A DNA stretch of 64,000 nucleotides from 'Nostoc azollae' 0708 (GTDB lineage Bacteria; Cyanobacteriota; Cyanobacteriia; Cyanobacteriales; Nostocaceae): positions 744,001-808,000 of the forward strand of contig NC_014248.1 in NCBI RefSeq assembly GCF_000196515.1, written 5' to 3'. A program made the position numbers and the translations under genes. Shown one piece after another: positions 9,231 to 19,599 of the stretch; positions within the stretch are counted from its first letter, which is position 1, and every line of letters begins with the position of its first letter. The notes below the pieces were generated by a model. That model did not search any database, was not told the DNA's origin, and saw only the letters and a program-made list of their open reading frames with translations.

Positions 9231-10403
9231 ATGCTAAATCCCAATCTGGATGAAATCCAGTTGACAAAAGACGACTATGAACGCTACTCTCGCCACTTAA
9301 TATTACCAGAAGTGGGACTAGAGGGACAGAAACGCCTGAAAGCTTCCAGTGTATTATGTATCGGCACAGGTGGACTAGGTTCACCATTGCTGTTATATTT
9401 AGCCGCAGCAGGTATTGGACGCATAGGTATAGTTGATTTTGATGTGGTTGATACTTCTAACTTGCAACGTCAGGTAATTCACGGGACATCCTGGGTAGGT
9501 AAACCCAAAATTGAATCTGCAAAAAACCGTATTCATGAAATTAACCCCCATTGTCAGGTTGATTTATACGAAACTCGGATAAGTTCCGAAAACGCCTTAG
9601 ATATCATTCATCCTTACGATATCGTCGTGGATGGAACTGATAACTTCCCCACACGGTATTTAGTTAACGACGCTTGCGTATTATTAGAGAAACCCAACGT
9701 CTACGGTTCTATCTTCCGTTTTGAAGGACAAGCAACCCTATTTAACTACGAAGGTGGTCCCAACTATCGAGACTTATATCCAGAACCACCACCACCAGGA
9801 ATGGTTCCTTCCTGTGCAGAAGGTGGTGTATTAGGAATTTTACCTGGAATTATTGGTGTTATCCAAGCCACGGAAACAGTCAAAGTTATTATTGGTCAAG
9901 GTAATACTCTTAGTGGACGTTTGATGCTTTACAATGCCTTGGATATGAAATTCCGGGAGTTAAAACTGCGTCCTAACCCCATCCGTCCAGTCATCCAAAA
10001 ATTGATAGACTACGAAGAATTCTGTGGTATTCCCCAAGCAAAAGCAGAAGAGGCAAAACAGCAGATGGAAATTCAAGAAATGACCGTCAAGGAATTGAAG
10101 GCATTACTCGATAGTGGTGCAAAAGATTTTGTGCTGCTGGATGTACGTAATCCCCATGAGTACGAAATTGCTAAAATTCCCGGTTCTGTATTAGTACCTT
10201 TACCAGATATTGAAAATGGTAATGGTGTGACTCAGGTGAAGGAACTACTCAAGGGACACCGCTTAATTGCTCATTGTAAAATGGGCGGACGTTCTGCCAA
10301 AGCTCTTGCTATCCTCACGGATGCGGGTATTGTGGGAACAAATGTCAAAGGTGGAATTAATGCTTGGAGTCAAGAAGTAGATCCTTCTGTTCCTCAATAT
10401 TAA
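9231..10403 (+). CDS. moeB: MoeB/ThiF-type adenylyltransferase with C-terminal rhodanese domain
   Basis: This 390-residue E1-like enzyme adenylates the C-terminal glycine of a ubiquitin-like sulfur carrier (MoaD or ThiS type) so that sulfur can be loaded for molybdopterin or related cofactor synthesis. The ATP site is GTGGLGSPLLLYLAAAGIG near residues 46-64, the substrate Asp region is DGTDNFPTRYLVNDAC near 133-148, and the catalytic Cys lies in SCAEGGVLG near 190. Residues about 280-385 form a rhodanese domain with the persulfide Cys in HCKMGGRS. MoeB-rhodanese fusions are usual in cyanobacteria. Substrate choice between MoaD and other carriers cannot be read from sequence. Confidence 0.92.
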   Translation: MLNPNLDEIQLTKDDYERYSRHLILPEVGLEGQKRLKASSVLCIGTGGLGSPLLLYLAAAGIGRIGIVDFDVVDTSNLQRQVIHGTSWVGKPKIESAKNRIHEINPHCQVDLYETRISSENALDIIHPYDIVVDGTDNFPTRYLVNDACVLLEKPNVYGSIFRFEGQATLFNYEGGPNYRDLYPEPPPPGMVPSCAEGGVLGILPGIIGVIQATETVKVIIGQGNTLSGRLMLYNALDMKFRELKLRPNPIRPVIQKLIDYEEFCGIPQAKAEEAKQQMEIQEMTVKELKALLDSGAKDFVLLDVRNPHEYEIAKIPGSVLVPLPDIENGNGVTQVKELLKGHRLIAHCKMGGRSAKALAILTDAGIVGTNVKGGINAWSQEVDPSVPQY

Positions 10404-10431
10404 ATTATTGGTGACACAACAACGCGTGTGA

Positions 10432-10661
10432 GAGGATGTTTGAAAAGTCATGCTGTACCTTGCTTCCCATAGGGTACCTAGCGCAGCGTAGTGAAGCACT
10501 CAGAGTAATCGCTCAAACCCTAGATTCTTCGCCCCACTTTGTTCCACATGGCTATAGCTTACGTGACTACGTAGGAGTCATACGCCAGGCATGGCGTTCA
10601 CTCAGTGTCCCGAAGGGATACAAAAGACAAATTATACTTTTCTAACTTTTCAAACACCCTC
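10432..10661. mobile_element. MITE, copy 1 (IS5-like ends)
   Basis: This 230-bp element has imperfect terminal inverted repeats GAGGATGTTTGAAAAGT and ACTTTTCAAACACCCTC and no transposase. The interior has a cluster of short palindromic pieces (tacgccaggcatggcgt; cagtgtcccgaagggatac) shared with the copy at 19167-19363. The TNA-type flanks (TGA on the left, TAA on the right) fit IS5-family target choice, though they are not identical. Confidence 0.85.
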
Positions 10662-10753
10662 TAAGGGAGCGGGGCTGTAGGGGAAAAGTAAAATAACTTC
10701 TATCACCTATCACCTGTCACCTGTTCCCTACCTCCTCCTCTCCCCATATCAAT

Positions 10754-11914
10754 ATGACTACCTCAAAATCTCAACCAAGTGTTTTATGAGTTCAAGTTTT
10801 GGTTTTAGCAGGTTTGCAGGGAGGAATTACATTAAGTTGGTTGGTTTATAATGGTTATTTACCGGAACTTTTGCCTCAGTTTAGTTTTCCTGCGTCTTTA
10901 GCAGCTGGTTTGCTGGTTGTTGAAAATGCTTTAGCTGTGGTGATGGAACCACTAATAGAGGGACTTTCCGATCAAAATCAACGGAAATTCGGAACTCGCT
11001 TTCCTTTCATTTCCATTGGTGTGATTCTCGCGTCAACTTTGTTTATTGCTATTCCGTGTGTTGCTACTTTTGTCCCATGAAGTGAGGTGATCGGCAGTAT
11101 TTTAGCTGCTTGGGCGTTAGCAATGACAGTCTTTCCTTCTCAAGCTTTTGCCTTGTTGCTAAAGTAGTTAATGCCTGCTGAGTTACCTTTAGCATTCAGT
11201 TTTGTAACTTTAGCAGGGGGTCTGATTAGTGCTTTTCCTGGAGTTGCTAATACCTTTATTCTGAGTTTAGGGCCAGTTTGGGCTTTTGCGATCACATCTT
11301 TTGTTCTTCTGGCAGCAGCATTTACACTGCGGTTTTTGCACGCGCCAGAAATACCAACAGAATTACAAAACCTAAAAACACCAAAAATACCTTTTCAAAA
11401 CCTATCTTTTATTTTTCTCACAGGTTCTAGCATTACTTGGGGTTCGCTTTTCCTCATGAATGGTTTAGGCAAAACCCTGAAACCCCAATTCAATACAAAC
11501 GATGTCACTGCAATCATGCTCTGCATCATTAGTTTAGCTCTTGCCTTTACAGCTTTACCTGCTGGATTTTGCGCTACCAAAGTAGGTAATGGTCGGGCAA
11601 TGCTCGGAGGTATTATTTCAACTATCTTCTTAATAGTGTTAATGGTCTATATGCCCCCAGAGATTCTCTCTATACTTTTTATAGCAGCGGGTTTCAGTTT
11701 GATTGTCAATGGGGCAATTCCATTTATCTTAGAATTAATGCCCCCTCACTGGCCTGGTTTAGGTATTGGCAGCTATTTTGGTGGGTTCTCTTTGGCAGTG
11801 AGTGTATTTGGATATGTGTTTACCCTAGGGATAACGATGATAGTCAGTTATATAGCTCCTGCATTGGCATTTTTGCTAGCTGTTCTGTGTATTATTTTAC
11901 CGAAATCGCAATAA
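10754..11914 (+). pseudogene. MFS transporter pseudogene with three in-frame stops
   Basis: From the ATG at 10754 to the TAA at 11912 a single frame runs without any frameshift and encodes about 386 codons of a hydrophobic MFS-type permease (PLIEGLSDQNQRKFGTRFPF is the cytoplasmic loop 2-3 signature region). It is broken by TGA at 10787, TGA at 11078 and TAG at 11165. Downstream segments keep regular membrane spans (LVNGAIPFILELMPPHWPGL). The overall form resembles the SLC45-like sugar/cation transporters common in cyanobacteria. With three nonsense codons it is most likely recently inactivated. Confidence 0.85.
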
Positions 11915-12045
11915 CCAGGAGTCCACAGGCAAAGTAATTCCCAATGCCCAATGCCCTATTATAATAGTCACGCCGTCTGGATCGCGTTACAATCTTCTCA
12001 ACCTTTTTTTCCAAGAGTACCAATCGCGCACTTTCCGGTTAAGAT

Positions 12046-12059
12046 AGTATATCTGTTCT
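12046..12059 (+). promoter_or_regulatory. Candidate LexA-type box upstream of recA
   Basis: AGTATATCTGTTCT lies 50 bases before the recA start. It fits the cyanobacterial LexA consensus RGTAC-N3-DGTWCB except for T in place of the first C. Position and partial match suggest an operator, but LexA does not always control SOS genes in cyanobacteria. Confidence 0.35.
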
Positions 12060-12109
12060 AATTAAGCTTCCAACGTAAACTTCCTTAAATCCTATATTTA
12101 GAGACTCTA

Positions 12110-13189
12110 ATGGCAACCAACACAGCAGATACTTCTGGCAAGCAAAAAGCACTGACGATGGTACTCAACCAGATTGAGCGCAGTTTTGGTAAAGGAGCAA
12201 TCATGCGTTTAGGTGATGCTACCCGGATGCGTGTAGAAACTATTTCCACTGGGGCGCTGACTTTGGATTTAGCCTTGGGTGGAGGTCTACCCAAAGGGCG
12301 GGTAATTGAGATTTATGGACCGGAAAGTTCTGGTAAAACTACAGTAGCTCTTCATGCGATTGCAGAAGTACAAAAAAACGGCGGTATAGCTGCCTTCGTT
12401 GATGCAGAACACGCCCTAGATCCCACCTACGCCGGCGCATTAGGTGTAGATATTGAAAATTTACTCGTTTCCCAACCTGACACAGGAGAAGCAGGCTTAG
12501 AAATTGTTGATCAACTAGTGCGTTCTGCCGCAGTTGATATTGTCGTCATTGACTCCGTAGCCGCCCTAGTACCCCGCGCTGAAATCGAAGGCGATATGGG
12601 TGATACTCACGTCGGTTTACAAGCCCGATTAATGAGCCAAGCCCTCAGAAAAATTACAGGTAATATTGGTAAATCTGGTTGCACAGTAATTTTTATTAAC
12701 CAATTGCGGCAAAAAATCGGTGTCACCTACGGTAGTCCAGAAACCACAACTGGTGGTAACGCCTTGAAATTTTACGCTTCCGTGCGTCTAGATATTCGCC
12801 GGATTCAAACCTTAAAAAAAGGCTCTGATGAATTTGGTAATCGCGTCAAAGTGAAAGTAGCCAAAAATAAAGTAGCACCACCTTTTAGAATCGCTGAGTT
12901 TGACATTATTTTTGGTAAGGGAGTTTCTACCCTAGGTTGTTTAGTTGACCTAGCAGAAGAAACAGGAGTTCTCCTGCGTAAAGGTGCTTGGTACAGTTAT
13001 AACGGTGAAAACATCTCCCAAGGTCGAGATAACGCTATCAGATATTTAGAAGAAAAAACAGAATTTGCTGACAAGATTAGAGAGTTAGTGTGTGAAAAGC
13101 TAGATAAAGGGGCAGTAGTTTCTGCTAACTCTGTATCTAAAGTCAATGGAGAAGAAGAGGAAGAAGAAATTGAATTAGACGAAGAATAA
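12110..13189 (+). CDS. recA: Recombinase A
   Basis: This 359-residue protein is the strand-exchange ATPase of homologous recombination and is full length. Walker A is GPESSGKTT near residues 71-79, the MAW block includes [10 protein letters not shown], Walker B is [11 protein letters not shown] near 145, loop L2 includes [20 protein letters not shown], and the tail is the typical acidic [12 protein letters not shown]. The ATG at 12110 is preceded by an AT-rich leader without an obvious strong ribosome site. It is a single-gene unit between the MFS pseudogene and the GH116 gene. Confidence 0.98.
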   Translation: MATNTADTSGKQKALTMVLNQIERSFGKGAIMRLGDATRMRVETISTGALTLDLALGGGLPKGRVIEIYGPESSGKTTVALHAIAEVQKNGGIAAFVDAEHALDPTYAGALGVDIENLLVSQPDTGEAGLEIVDQLVRSAAVDIVVIDSVAALVPRAEIEGDMGDTHVGLQARLMSQALRKITGNIGKSGCTVIFINQLRQKIGVTYGSPETTTGGNALKFYASVRLDIRRIQTLKKGSDEFGNRVKVKVAKNKVAPPFRIAEFDIIFGKGVSTLGCLVDLAEETGVLLRKGAWYSYNGENISQGRDNAIRYLEEKTEFADKIRELVCEKLDKGAVVSANSVSKVNGEEEEEEIELDEE

Positions 13190-13361
13190 TTAGGAACAGG
13201 GTGTGGTCTGTAGGGGATCCAGGGTCGTGGGCAGGTTTCCCGACTTGAGACGACTGGCGTTGTAGAGAAGAAAAATAAATTCTTACTCTTGCCCCTTCCT
13301 TACCTCCTGCTTCCTGCCTCCTGCCTCTTCTCTGTTCCCTATTTCCTGTTCCCGAAAAATA

Positions 13362-15782
13362 ATGACAACTTCCCCCTTCCCAGAAATTCCCTCCTGTAGT
13401 TGGCAGCGTCCCATCGGGTTAGGTTGGGACAAGCCTTATACTGTCCGCTATGTGAGTAATATAGATGATGGACCATGGCACGGAATGCCTTTGGGGGGTT
13501 TTGGTGCTGGTTGTATTGGCCGTTCTTCACGAGGAGACTTTAATCTGTGGCACATTGACGGTGGTGAACATCTCTTCAAATCCTTTCCATCTTGCCAATT
13601 TAGTGTATTTGAATCTACTGGTTCATCTTCTAAAGCTTATGCATTATCGACCGAAATCCCGGAAGATGGGACTCTACAAAGTTGGCAATGGTATCCACCA
13701 TCAACTACTACCCAAGCAACCGGCACCTATCATGCACTTTATCCTCGCAGCTGGTTTGTTTATGAAAATGTCTTGCAAACCCAGCTAACTTGTGAGCAGT
13801 TTTCCCCTATTTGGGCAAATAATTATCAAGAAACTAGTTATCCTGTAGCTGTTTTTGTTTGGAAAGCACATAACCCCACAAATGCACCTATTACCCTCAG
13901 TATCATGCTGACTTGGGAAAACATAGTGGGTTGGTTTACTAATGCTCTGAAATCTCCTGATTTGCAGATACGGGATGATGGGAGTCCGGTTTATGAATAT
14001 CAGCCGCGTTTAGGTGAAAGTAAAGGAAACTACAATCATATAGTGGAAAATACAGAATTTTTTGGCTGTTTTTTGGGTCGTGTGCCTACTGGTTTACCTA
14101 TACAGGAAGGTGATGGTAGCTGGTGTATTGCTACTCCTAAAAATCCCCGCATGGAAGTATTTTATCATACGCATTTTAATCCAGTCGGTTCAGGTGCGGA
14201 TCTTTGGGAAAGCTTTTCAACTGATGGTTATTTGCCTAATTATCTGAATGCAACTCCCGCAGATGCAGATACACGGTTAGGGGCTGCCTTGGCTGTGCGT
14301 TGTACTCTCCAACCAGGGGAAACTCTGGAAATTCCCTTTACTCTGGCTTGGGATTTTCCTGTAACGGAATTTGCTGAGGGCATTAATTATTACCGTAGAT
14401 ATACAGATTTTTTTAGTCGCTATGGTGATAATGCTTTTGCAATCACATCTAGAGGACTAGAACAATATCAAGTTTGGCGAGCGCAGATTCAAAATTGGCA
14501 AAAACCGATTCTTGACCGCGAAGATTTGCCAGAATGGTTTAAGATGGCACTCTTTAACGAACTTTATGACCTCACAAGCGGTGGAACTCTCTGGAGTGCA
14601 GCCTCAGAAATTGATCCCATAGGTCAGTTTGCTGTCTTAGAATGTTTAGATTACCGTTGGTATGAAAGTTTAGATGTCAGGTTATATGGTTCTTTCGCCC
14701 TACTAATCTTATTCCCAGAACTCGAAAAGTCAGTAATTCGCGCCTTTGCACGGGCAATTCCCCACAGCGATGATCATCTGCGAGTGATTGGCTATTATTA
14801 TACAATTGGTGCTGAAACAAAAAAAGCCATCCGCAAAGTAGCTAAAGCTACACCCCATGACTTAGGCGCACCAAATGAATGGGTGTGGGAAAAAACCAAC
14901 TACACCTGTTATCAAGATTGCAACTTATGGAAAGACTTAAGTAGCGATTTTGTATTGCAAGTATACCGAGATTTTCTATTTACAGGTAGTCACGATGTAC
15001 AATTTTTGGTAGACTGTTGGGATGCAATTGTGCAGACTCTCGATTATTTGAAAACCTTTGATTTAGATGGTGATGGAATACCAGAAAATTCTGGCGCACC
15101 TGATCAAACCTTTGATGATTGGCTGTTAAATGGTGTTAGTGCATATTGTGGCGGGTTGTGGTTAGCGGCTTTAGAAAGTGCTATCGCAATAGCTGATATT
15201 TTAACAAACCATAGAGGCACAGAGAACACAGAGAAGACAGACAAATTGCGATCGCAAAAATCAATTTATCAATCTTGGTTACAACAATCAAGACCAATTT
15301 ATGAACAAAAGCTTTGGAACGGTCAGTATTACCGCTTAGACAGTGAAAGTGGTTCTGATGTAGTCATGGCAGACCAGTTATGTGGACAATTCTACACGCG
15401 GTTACTGGGTTTACCGGATATTGTCCCCAGTAATCATGCCCATTCTGCCTTGCAAACAGTATATGAAGCCTGCTTTGTAAAGTTTTATGATGGTAAGTTT
15501 GGTGCAGCTAACGGCGTTCTTCCCGACGGTTCTCCAGAAAACCCCAAAGCCACCCATCCTCTAGAAGTATGGACTGGAATTAACTTTGGTTTAGCAGCTT
15601 TCCTAGTGCAGATGGGTATGAAAAATGAAGCTATGCAGTTAACGCAAGCCGTTGTTGAGCAAATTTACGACAATGGTTTACAATTTCGCACCCCCGAAGC
15701 CATTACCCCCGTTGGTACTTTTCGCGCTAGTACCTATCTGCGCCCAATGGCTATTTGGGCAATTTATATGATGTTCATTTAA
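13362..15782 (+). CDS. GH116-family glycoside hydrolase (glucosylceramidase-like)
   Basis: This 806-residue protein has the two-part build of GH116 (non-lysosomal GBA2-like) enzymes. The N-terminal beta-sandwich opens with MPLGGFGAGCIGRSSRGDFN near residues 41-60, and the (alpha/alpha)6 catalytic domain has WFKMALFNELYDLTSGGTLW, then NSGAPDQTFDDWLLNGVSAY and CGGLWLAAL, which should hold the nucleophile and acid/base positions. GH116 enzymes cleave beta-glucosides or beta-xylosides; the substrate here is unknown. There is no signal peptide, so it is cytosolic. Near residue 620 the segment NHRGTENTEKTDK is encoded by a dispersed cyanobacterial repeat (cacagagaacacagag), an in-frame insertion in a surface loop. 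Confidence 0.93.
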   Translation: MTTSPFPEIPSCSWQRPIGLGWDKPYTVRYVSNIDDGPWHGMPLGGFGAGCIGRSSRGDFNLWHIDGGEHLFKSFPSCQFSVFESTGSSSKAYALSTEIPEDGTLQSWQWYPPSTTTQATGTYHALYPRSWFVYENVLQTQLTCEQFSPIWANNYQETSYPVAVFVWKAHNPTNAPITLSIMLTWENIVGWFTNALKSPDLQIRDDGSPVYEYQPRLGESKGNYNHIVENTEFFGCFLGRVPTGLPIQEGDGSWCIATPKNPRMEVFYHTHFNPVGSGADLWESFSTDGYLPNYLNATPADADTRLGAALAVRCTLQPGETLEIPFTLAWDFPVTEFAEGINYYRRYTDFFSRYGDNAFAITSRGLEQYQVWRAQIQNWQKPILDREDLPEWFKMALFNELYDLTSGGTLWSAASEIDPIGQFAVLECLDYRWYESLDVRLYGSFALLILFPELEKSVIRAFARAIPHSDDHLRVIGYYYTIGAETKKAIRKVAKATPHDLGAPNEWVWEKTNYTCYQDCNLWKDLSSDFVLQVYRDFLFTGSHDVQFLVDCWDAIVQTLDYLKTFDLDGDGIPENSGAPDQTFDDWLLNGVSAYCGGLWLAALESAIAIADILTNHRGTENTEKTDKLRSQKSIYQSWLQQSRPIYEQKLWNGQYYRLDSESGSDVVMADQLCGQFYTRLLGLPDIVPSNHAHSALQTVYEACFVKFYDGKFGAANGVLPDGSPENPKATHPLEVWTGINFGLAAFLVQMGMKNEAMQLTQAVVEQIYDNGLQFRTPEAITPVGTFRASTYLRPMAIWAIYMMFI

Positions 15783-18541
15783 ATACTCTTATTATCTCCG
15801 CCATCTCTGGTAATAGATAATACCTACTTGGGAAAAATAATTATCTCAATAAATGTGATAGTATTTTCCGGTTATTTCCGGAATCCGTAGAAAAAATAAG
15901 TAATGGTAAGAGTTGAAAGATTTAAACCTTGAGACTCGTGTCATGCTATTAGGTTGGCATGGGTACAAAGTCAAGGTTTTCACCCTTTTTCCCTGAACGG
16001 GCAAGTATTCAGACCTGTTATATAGCAGGAAACAGAACTCAGGTAAAAAAGAGCCTATTAATTTATGTCCTCACTACTCTGTCCATTACTACAATCCCAG
16101 ATTGCGATTTTTCACCTTCTCTCACAATCTATCCCCCAGGAAAATCAGAAACATGATTACCAGAGACAAAAACAGCAAAATCCTCATCAACCATAAAACA
16201 TGGTTTGACAAACATATGGTAATAAGCGGTTAGATGACAGACAAAAAGAGATTTTTCTAAACTCTTGCCCAGAAAAAACCACAGCAAAAAGAAATTTAGC
16301 TCTGTCTATGTAGTGAAAGTAAAAGCAGGAAAAACCGTCTTGATTGATGATGTCAGGTTTACAAGTCGTTTCACTCTTTACCTTTGGTAGCGAGTTATAG
16401 CTTGAGGGAATTACATTATAACTCCTTTAATTCTAATTAGCAAGTAACAAGCCAAGAGAGTTAATTATCTCAGACCAGGACTCAACAAATTAAATAATGC
16501 TACTAAAGCGAAGTATTAATCCTCCAGCATTTACTTGTGGCAAATTAATAACAACTAACTGTTGAAACCTGTACTCAATAAAGCTGAAACAGAAGATGTA
16601 ATTTTTCCTACCGAAATTAGTAAACTTCCTGCCTAATCAAAAAAAATATAACTTATTTAAAATCAACTCATAGGTGTATTTTATCGCTTAATTTAGATTG
16701 ATTTCGTTGATTATATAATTGCATACAGATTTAAGATGCTAAAGTTTTAGTAAACACACCCTTTATGGGTGTTTTTTATTGTAAAAGTTTGTGTTATCAA
16801 GAACATAAATACATCATATTCTAAGATAGTATTCTTAACCATTTAGGTTCTGGATGCACTGACCTGTTCTTAGGTAATTATGAGTCAGATATGACTAGCA
16901 CTTATAGGTAATAGGTATGGATGAAAAGATTTTCAGAGAACACCTCCAAGAAAAACATATAACAATATATAATCACTAAACTTTCAGGGCTAATTATGCT
17001 AAAAATAACGAATAAGGCTTTTAGAAAAAGGTCTAAGCCTGTTTATTTATAAGGCTTCTGAAATTAAATAACTAGTAATATTTGCTGTTAAACTACAGAT
17101 AATAAAAGTTTTTTAGTAGATAAAATGAGGGGTGACACCCCCCATTCTTTTAACAAAAATGGGACAAAAGTCAAAGTTGCACAACCCTCAAATGAACATT
17201 CTGAGATATTCAGTAAATTTAACTTATAAGCCTGCAAAATTGGCAGATGACATTAGCGACAAAAAATAGTATAAATACGAATGTAGCTATTTAGATCCTA
17301 ATATGAATGATCTTCTCGGCTCAATTGAAAATTATAAGACTTCACTGAAAATTATTACTAATTCTCAGCCGTAAGTTATACAATAATAGCCAGGGAACAT
17401 CTATTCAACTCAAGATTGTCTAATTTTTAGAAGACACAACAGCATCTACTAAGACCACTAGATTACAGAAAGATGGTAAACTTTTACCTTTCATTTACGA
17501 ATCAGCAAAAGCTACAGCCGAGAAGTAACCAATGGTAGTTGTCTTTCATCAGCAACTCAAACCACCAGGTTACAAAACTGCACAACAGGGTCAATACAGC
17601 AAAGCAGCACACAGACTTGATTAAAAACAGTCAGGTTTTCAATCACAGGTCAGGTCATGAAACAAATCATCAGGTCAAATGCAGTCGAAACATCAAGCCA
17701 GCGGGGTCTTGTAGGGGTCAAACTCTCTGAGTTACATCCTCGTCAGGCATCTATTCATGAAAGTCTTGTACTTTTACCAAAGTTAAATTTATCAGTCCTA
17801 CGAACAAGTAGTGACATAGCAATTAAGAATATAAGCAACAGGTCAGCATCCTTTGAAACTGAGGTGTTTTCAAACCTTCTGTATTTAGTTTGGGGGAGCA
17901 AGTTAGATTTCTATCCCATAGTTGTGGTTTGGGTGTGGATAGGAAAGATTGTCAAAGTCAGCCACACCCAAGGAACGAAAATCATAGATGGGATGGCTCA
18001 TAGTTCTTTAAAGACTCAAACCCTTGGGGAGATTATAGCTAGAGCAGAACAAGCAACCCGAAGAGCTTTAGCTTTGAAAATTAATTTATTGAAGCTGCTC
18101 CTCGACATACAGAAAACTACCCAGACAGCAACCAACACTGTGGAAACTAAAACTTGGCTCAAAAGTATCCATACACATACAAAACAACAGAGCAGTTTTA
18201 GAAAAAGCCTTTTCCACTGGGAGTTACAGCAACCTCTGAGAACTTGAGAAATTTCGGGATGTGCCTGTTGAAAAGGTTATCTACTTTTTCAATTTTCAGT
18301 ACTAATCCATTACCAATATATTCCTGTAATTAATTCAACTGCTGTCTCAAAGCTAGTAATCAACCAAACCAGAATTGGTGGGTCAAGGTACCCATGGAAA
18401 GAATATACATGATCTTCCCATTGTGAATTCATCAAAGATGGTGTGGTGGACTAGTATTGCAGTTTGTAAATAGCACTTGACACAATAAGACTCAAAACAA
18501 CTGGACTAGTCAACTTCATTCAAATAAAACTAACACTCATT
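15783..18541. other. 2.76-kb tract without a convincing gene, upstream of hetP
   Basis: Reading both strands I found no frame with recognisable similarity. A 196-codon frame at 17657-18247 has no ribosome site or motif I recognise, and its composition looks accidental or heavily decayed. The tract holds a terminator-like hairpin at 16756-16778 and a GC-rich palindrome at about 17128-17145. In Anabaena the hetP gene lies directly behind hetC; here that position is occupied by this empty tract. It could carry hetP regulatory DNA, small RNAs, or the last traces of lost genes. Confidence 0.6.
16756..16778 (+). terminator. Rho-independent terminator-like hairpin
   Basis: ACACCC and GGGTGT flank a 5-base loop and are followed at once by a T-run. 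No protein gene lies upstream, so it may end a non-coding transcript or belong to a vanished gene. Confidence 0.6.
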
Positions 18542-18925
18542 ATGAATCAAGACATTTCTGGTAAAAGTAGCAACTTAGAGAAGAAAATCAATCCTGAACA
18601 GTTTGACCAAGTAATAGAAGCTATCCTAGCTGGTAAGTATTCTTGGGCTTGTGTTTTAATGCTGCGGTTTGTTGGTTACAATCCTTTGCATTACATTCCT
18701 TACCGCACTTATAACCGATTACTCAAAGAAAACTCTCGTATTAGTAGGTCAAATACCCAACAGAATGAAAGTCTGAAACTTGCTAAACCAGCAACAGAGA
18801 AAAGGTGTGATACTCATCTAGCATCTGCTTGCTTGAGCAAAATTAAAGATATTGCTTATCTGGAAGTAGGGGGTAAGCAAAAAGCAGAAGTACGCGGTAG
18901 CCACAGAGAGAAAAAATCAGCATAG
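18542..18925 (+). CDS. hetP: HetP-family heterocyst commitment protein
   Basis: This 127-residue protein carries the HetP core [14 protein letters not shown]-type segment (here [20 protein letters not shown] near residues 28-47), followed by [19 protein letters not shown]. HetP family proteins act downstream of HetR and fix the decision to become a heterocyst; several paralogs exist in Anabaena. The N-terminal 20 and C-terminal 45 residues are variable and polar, as usual. The gene stands alone after a long non-coding tract; a hetC neighbour is missing, but a HetC-family exporter starts 3.8 kb downstream. Whether this is the hetP ortholog or one of its paralogs needs a tree. Confidence 0.88.
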   Translation: MNQDISGKSSNLEKKINPEQFDQVIEAILAGKYSWACVLMLRFVGYNPLHYIPYRTYNRLLKENSRISRSNTQQNESLKLAKPATEKRCDTHLASACLSKIKDIAYLEVGGKQKAEVRGSHREKKSA

Positions 18926-19166
18926 CTATAGCAGGAGTCAGAATTCAGGAGTAAAACTCTGTTGTGCATAGAGTTTCATCAATGGCTTATACCACGCTAT
19001 CACTTGATGTCCTAACCTCCTTATCCGTTGCTATAACTACCATCTTGATATAGGAAGTTGAGGAGTATGACTGACCGAAAACAGGGTCTGAGGTATGAGT
19101 TGTGCGGTGTAGGGAAAGACAGTTTTCCCCATACCCTAAAAGGACGAGGAAAGGTAAGTGGTCTTA

Positions 19167-19363
19167 GAGGTTGTTTGAAAAGTCGGTCTTTGTAGCATGT
19201 TGAATGCAGCGGAGCGGAATAAAACATCTCAGTACACGCTCAAAACCTAGATTCTAGAGCCTCCGGCACGCTTCACGTTCATGCAGTGTCCAGAAGGGAT
19301 ACGCTCCATTGAATTGCCCTCAAAATGACAATTTGTACCTCCTAAAACTTTTCAAACATGCTC
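19167..19363. mobile_element. MITE, copy 2, with TTA target duplication
   Basis: This 197-bp element has ends GAGGTTGTTTGAAAAGT and ACTTTTCAAACATGCTC and is flanked on both sides by TTA (19164-19166 and 19364-19366), the 3-bp TNA duplication expected of IS5-type transposition. The interior shares the 'cagtgtccagaagggatacg' part with copy 1. It encodes no protein. Confidence 0.88.
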
Positions 19364-19599
19364 TTAGGTTAAAGATTTTTCTTTTCCTCTTACCCCTTAC
19401 CTTTGTCCCCTAACGATAGTACTGCAAGGTGAAATTCAAAAGTCCAAAATCTTATGGAGTAGGCTTTTCTTCTATTTTAAATGGTTGCTATATTTACGCC
19501 GTACTCTACTAGTATAGTCGGGTGGGTAGTACCCAGCTTAAGAGCATTCCAGAAGTGAATATTTGATTCAATTTTCTAAACACTATACGAATACATTAA

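Noticed and set aside
9231-10403. Unusual MoeB-rhodanese fusion
   Set aside because: This fusion is common in cyanobacteria and other bacteria and is not novel.
17657-18247. 196-codon open frame upstream of hetP
   Set aside because: No recognisable motif, no ribosome site, odd composition and a GC pattern like the surrounding non-coding DNA. It is treated as a chance or decayed frame.
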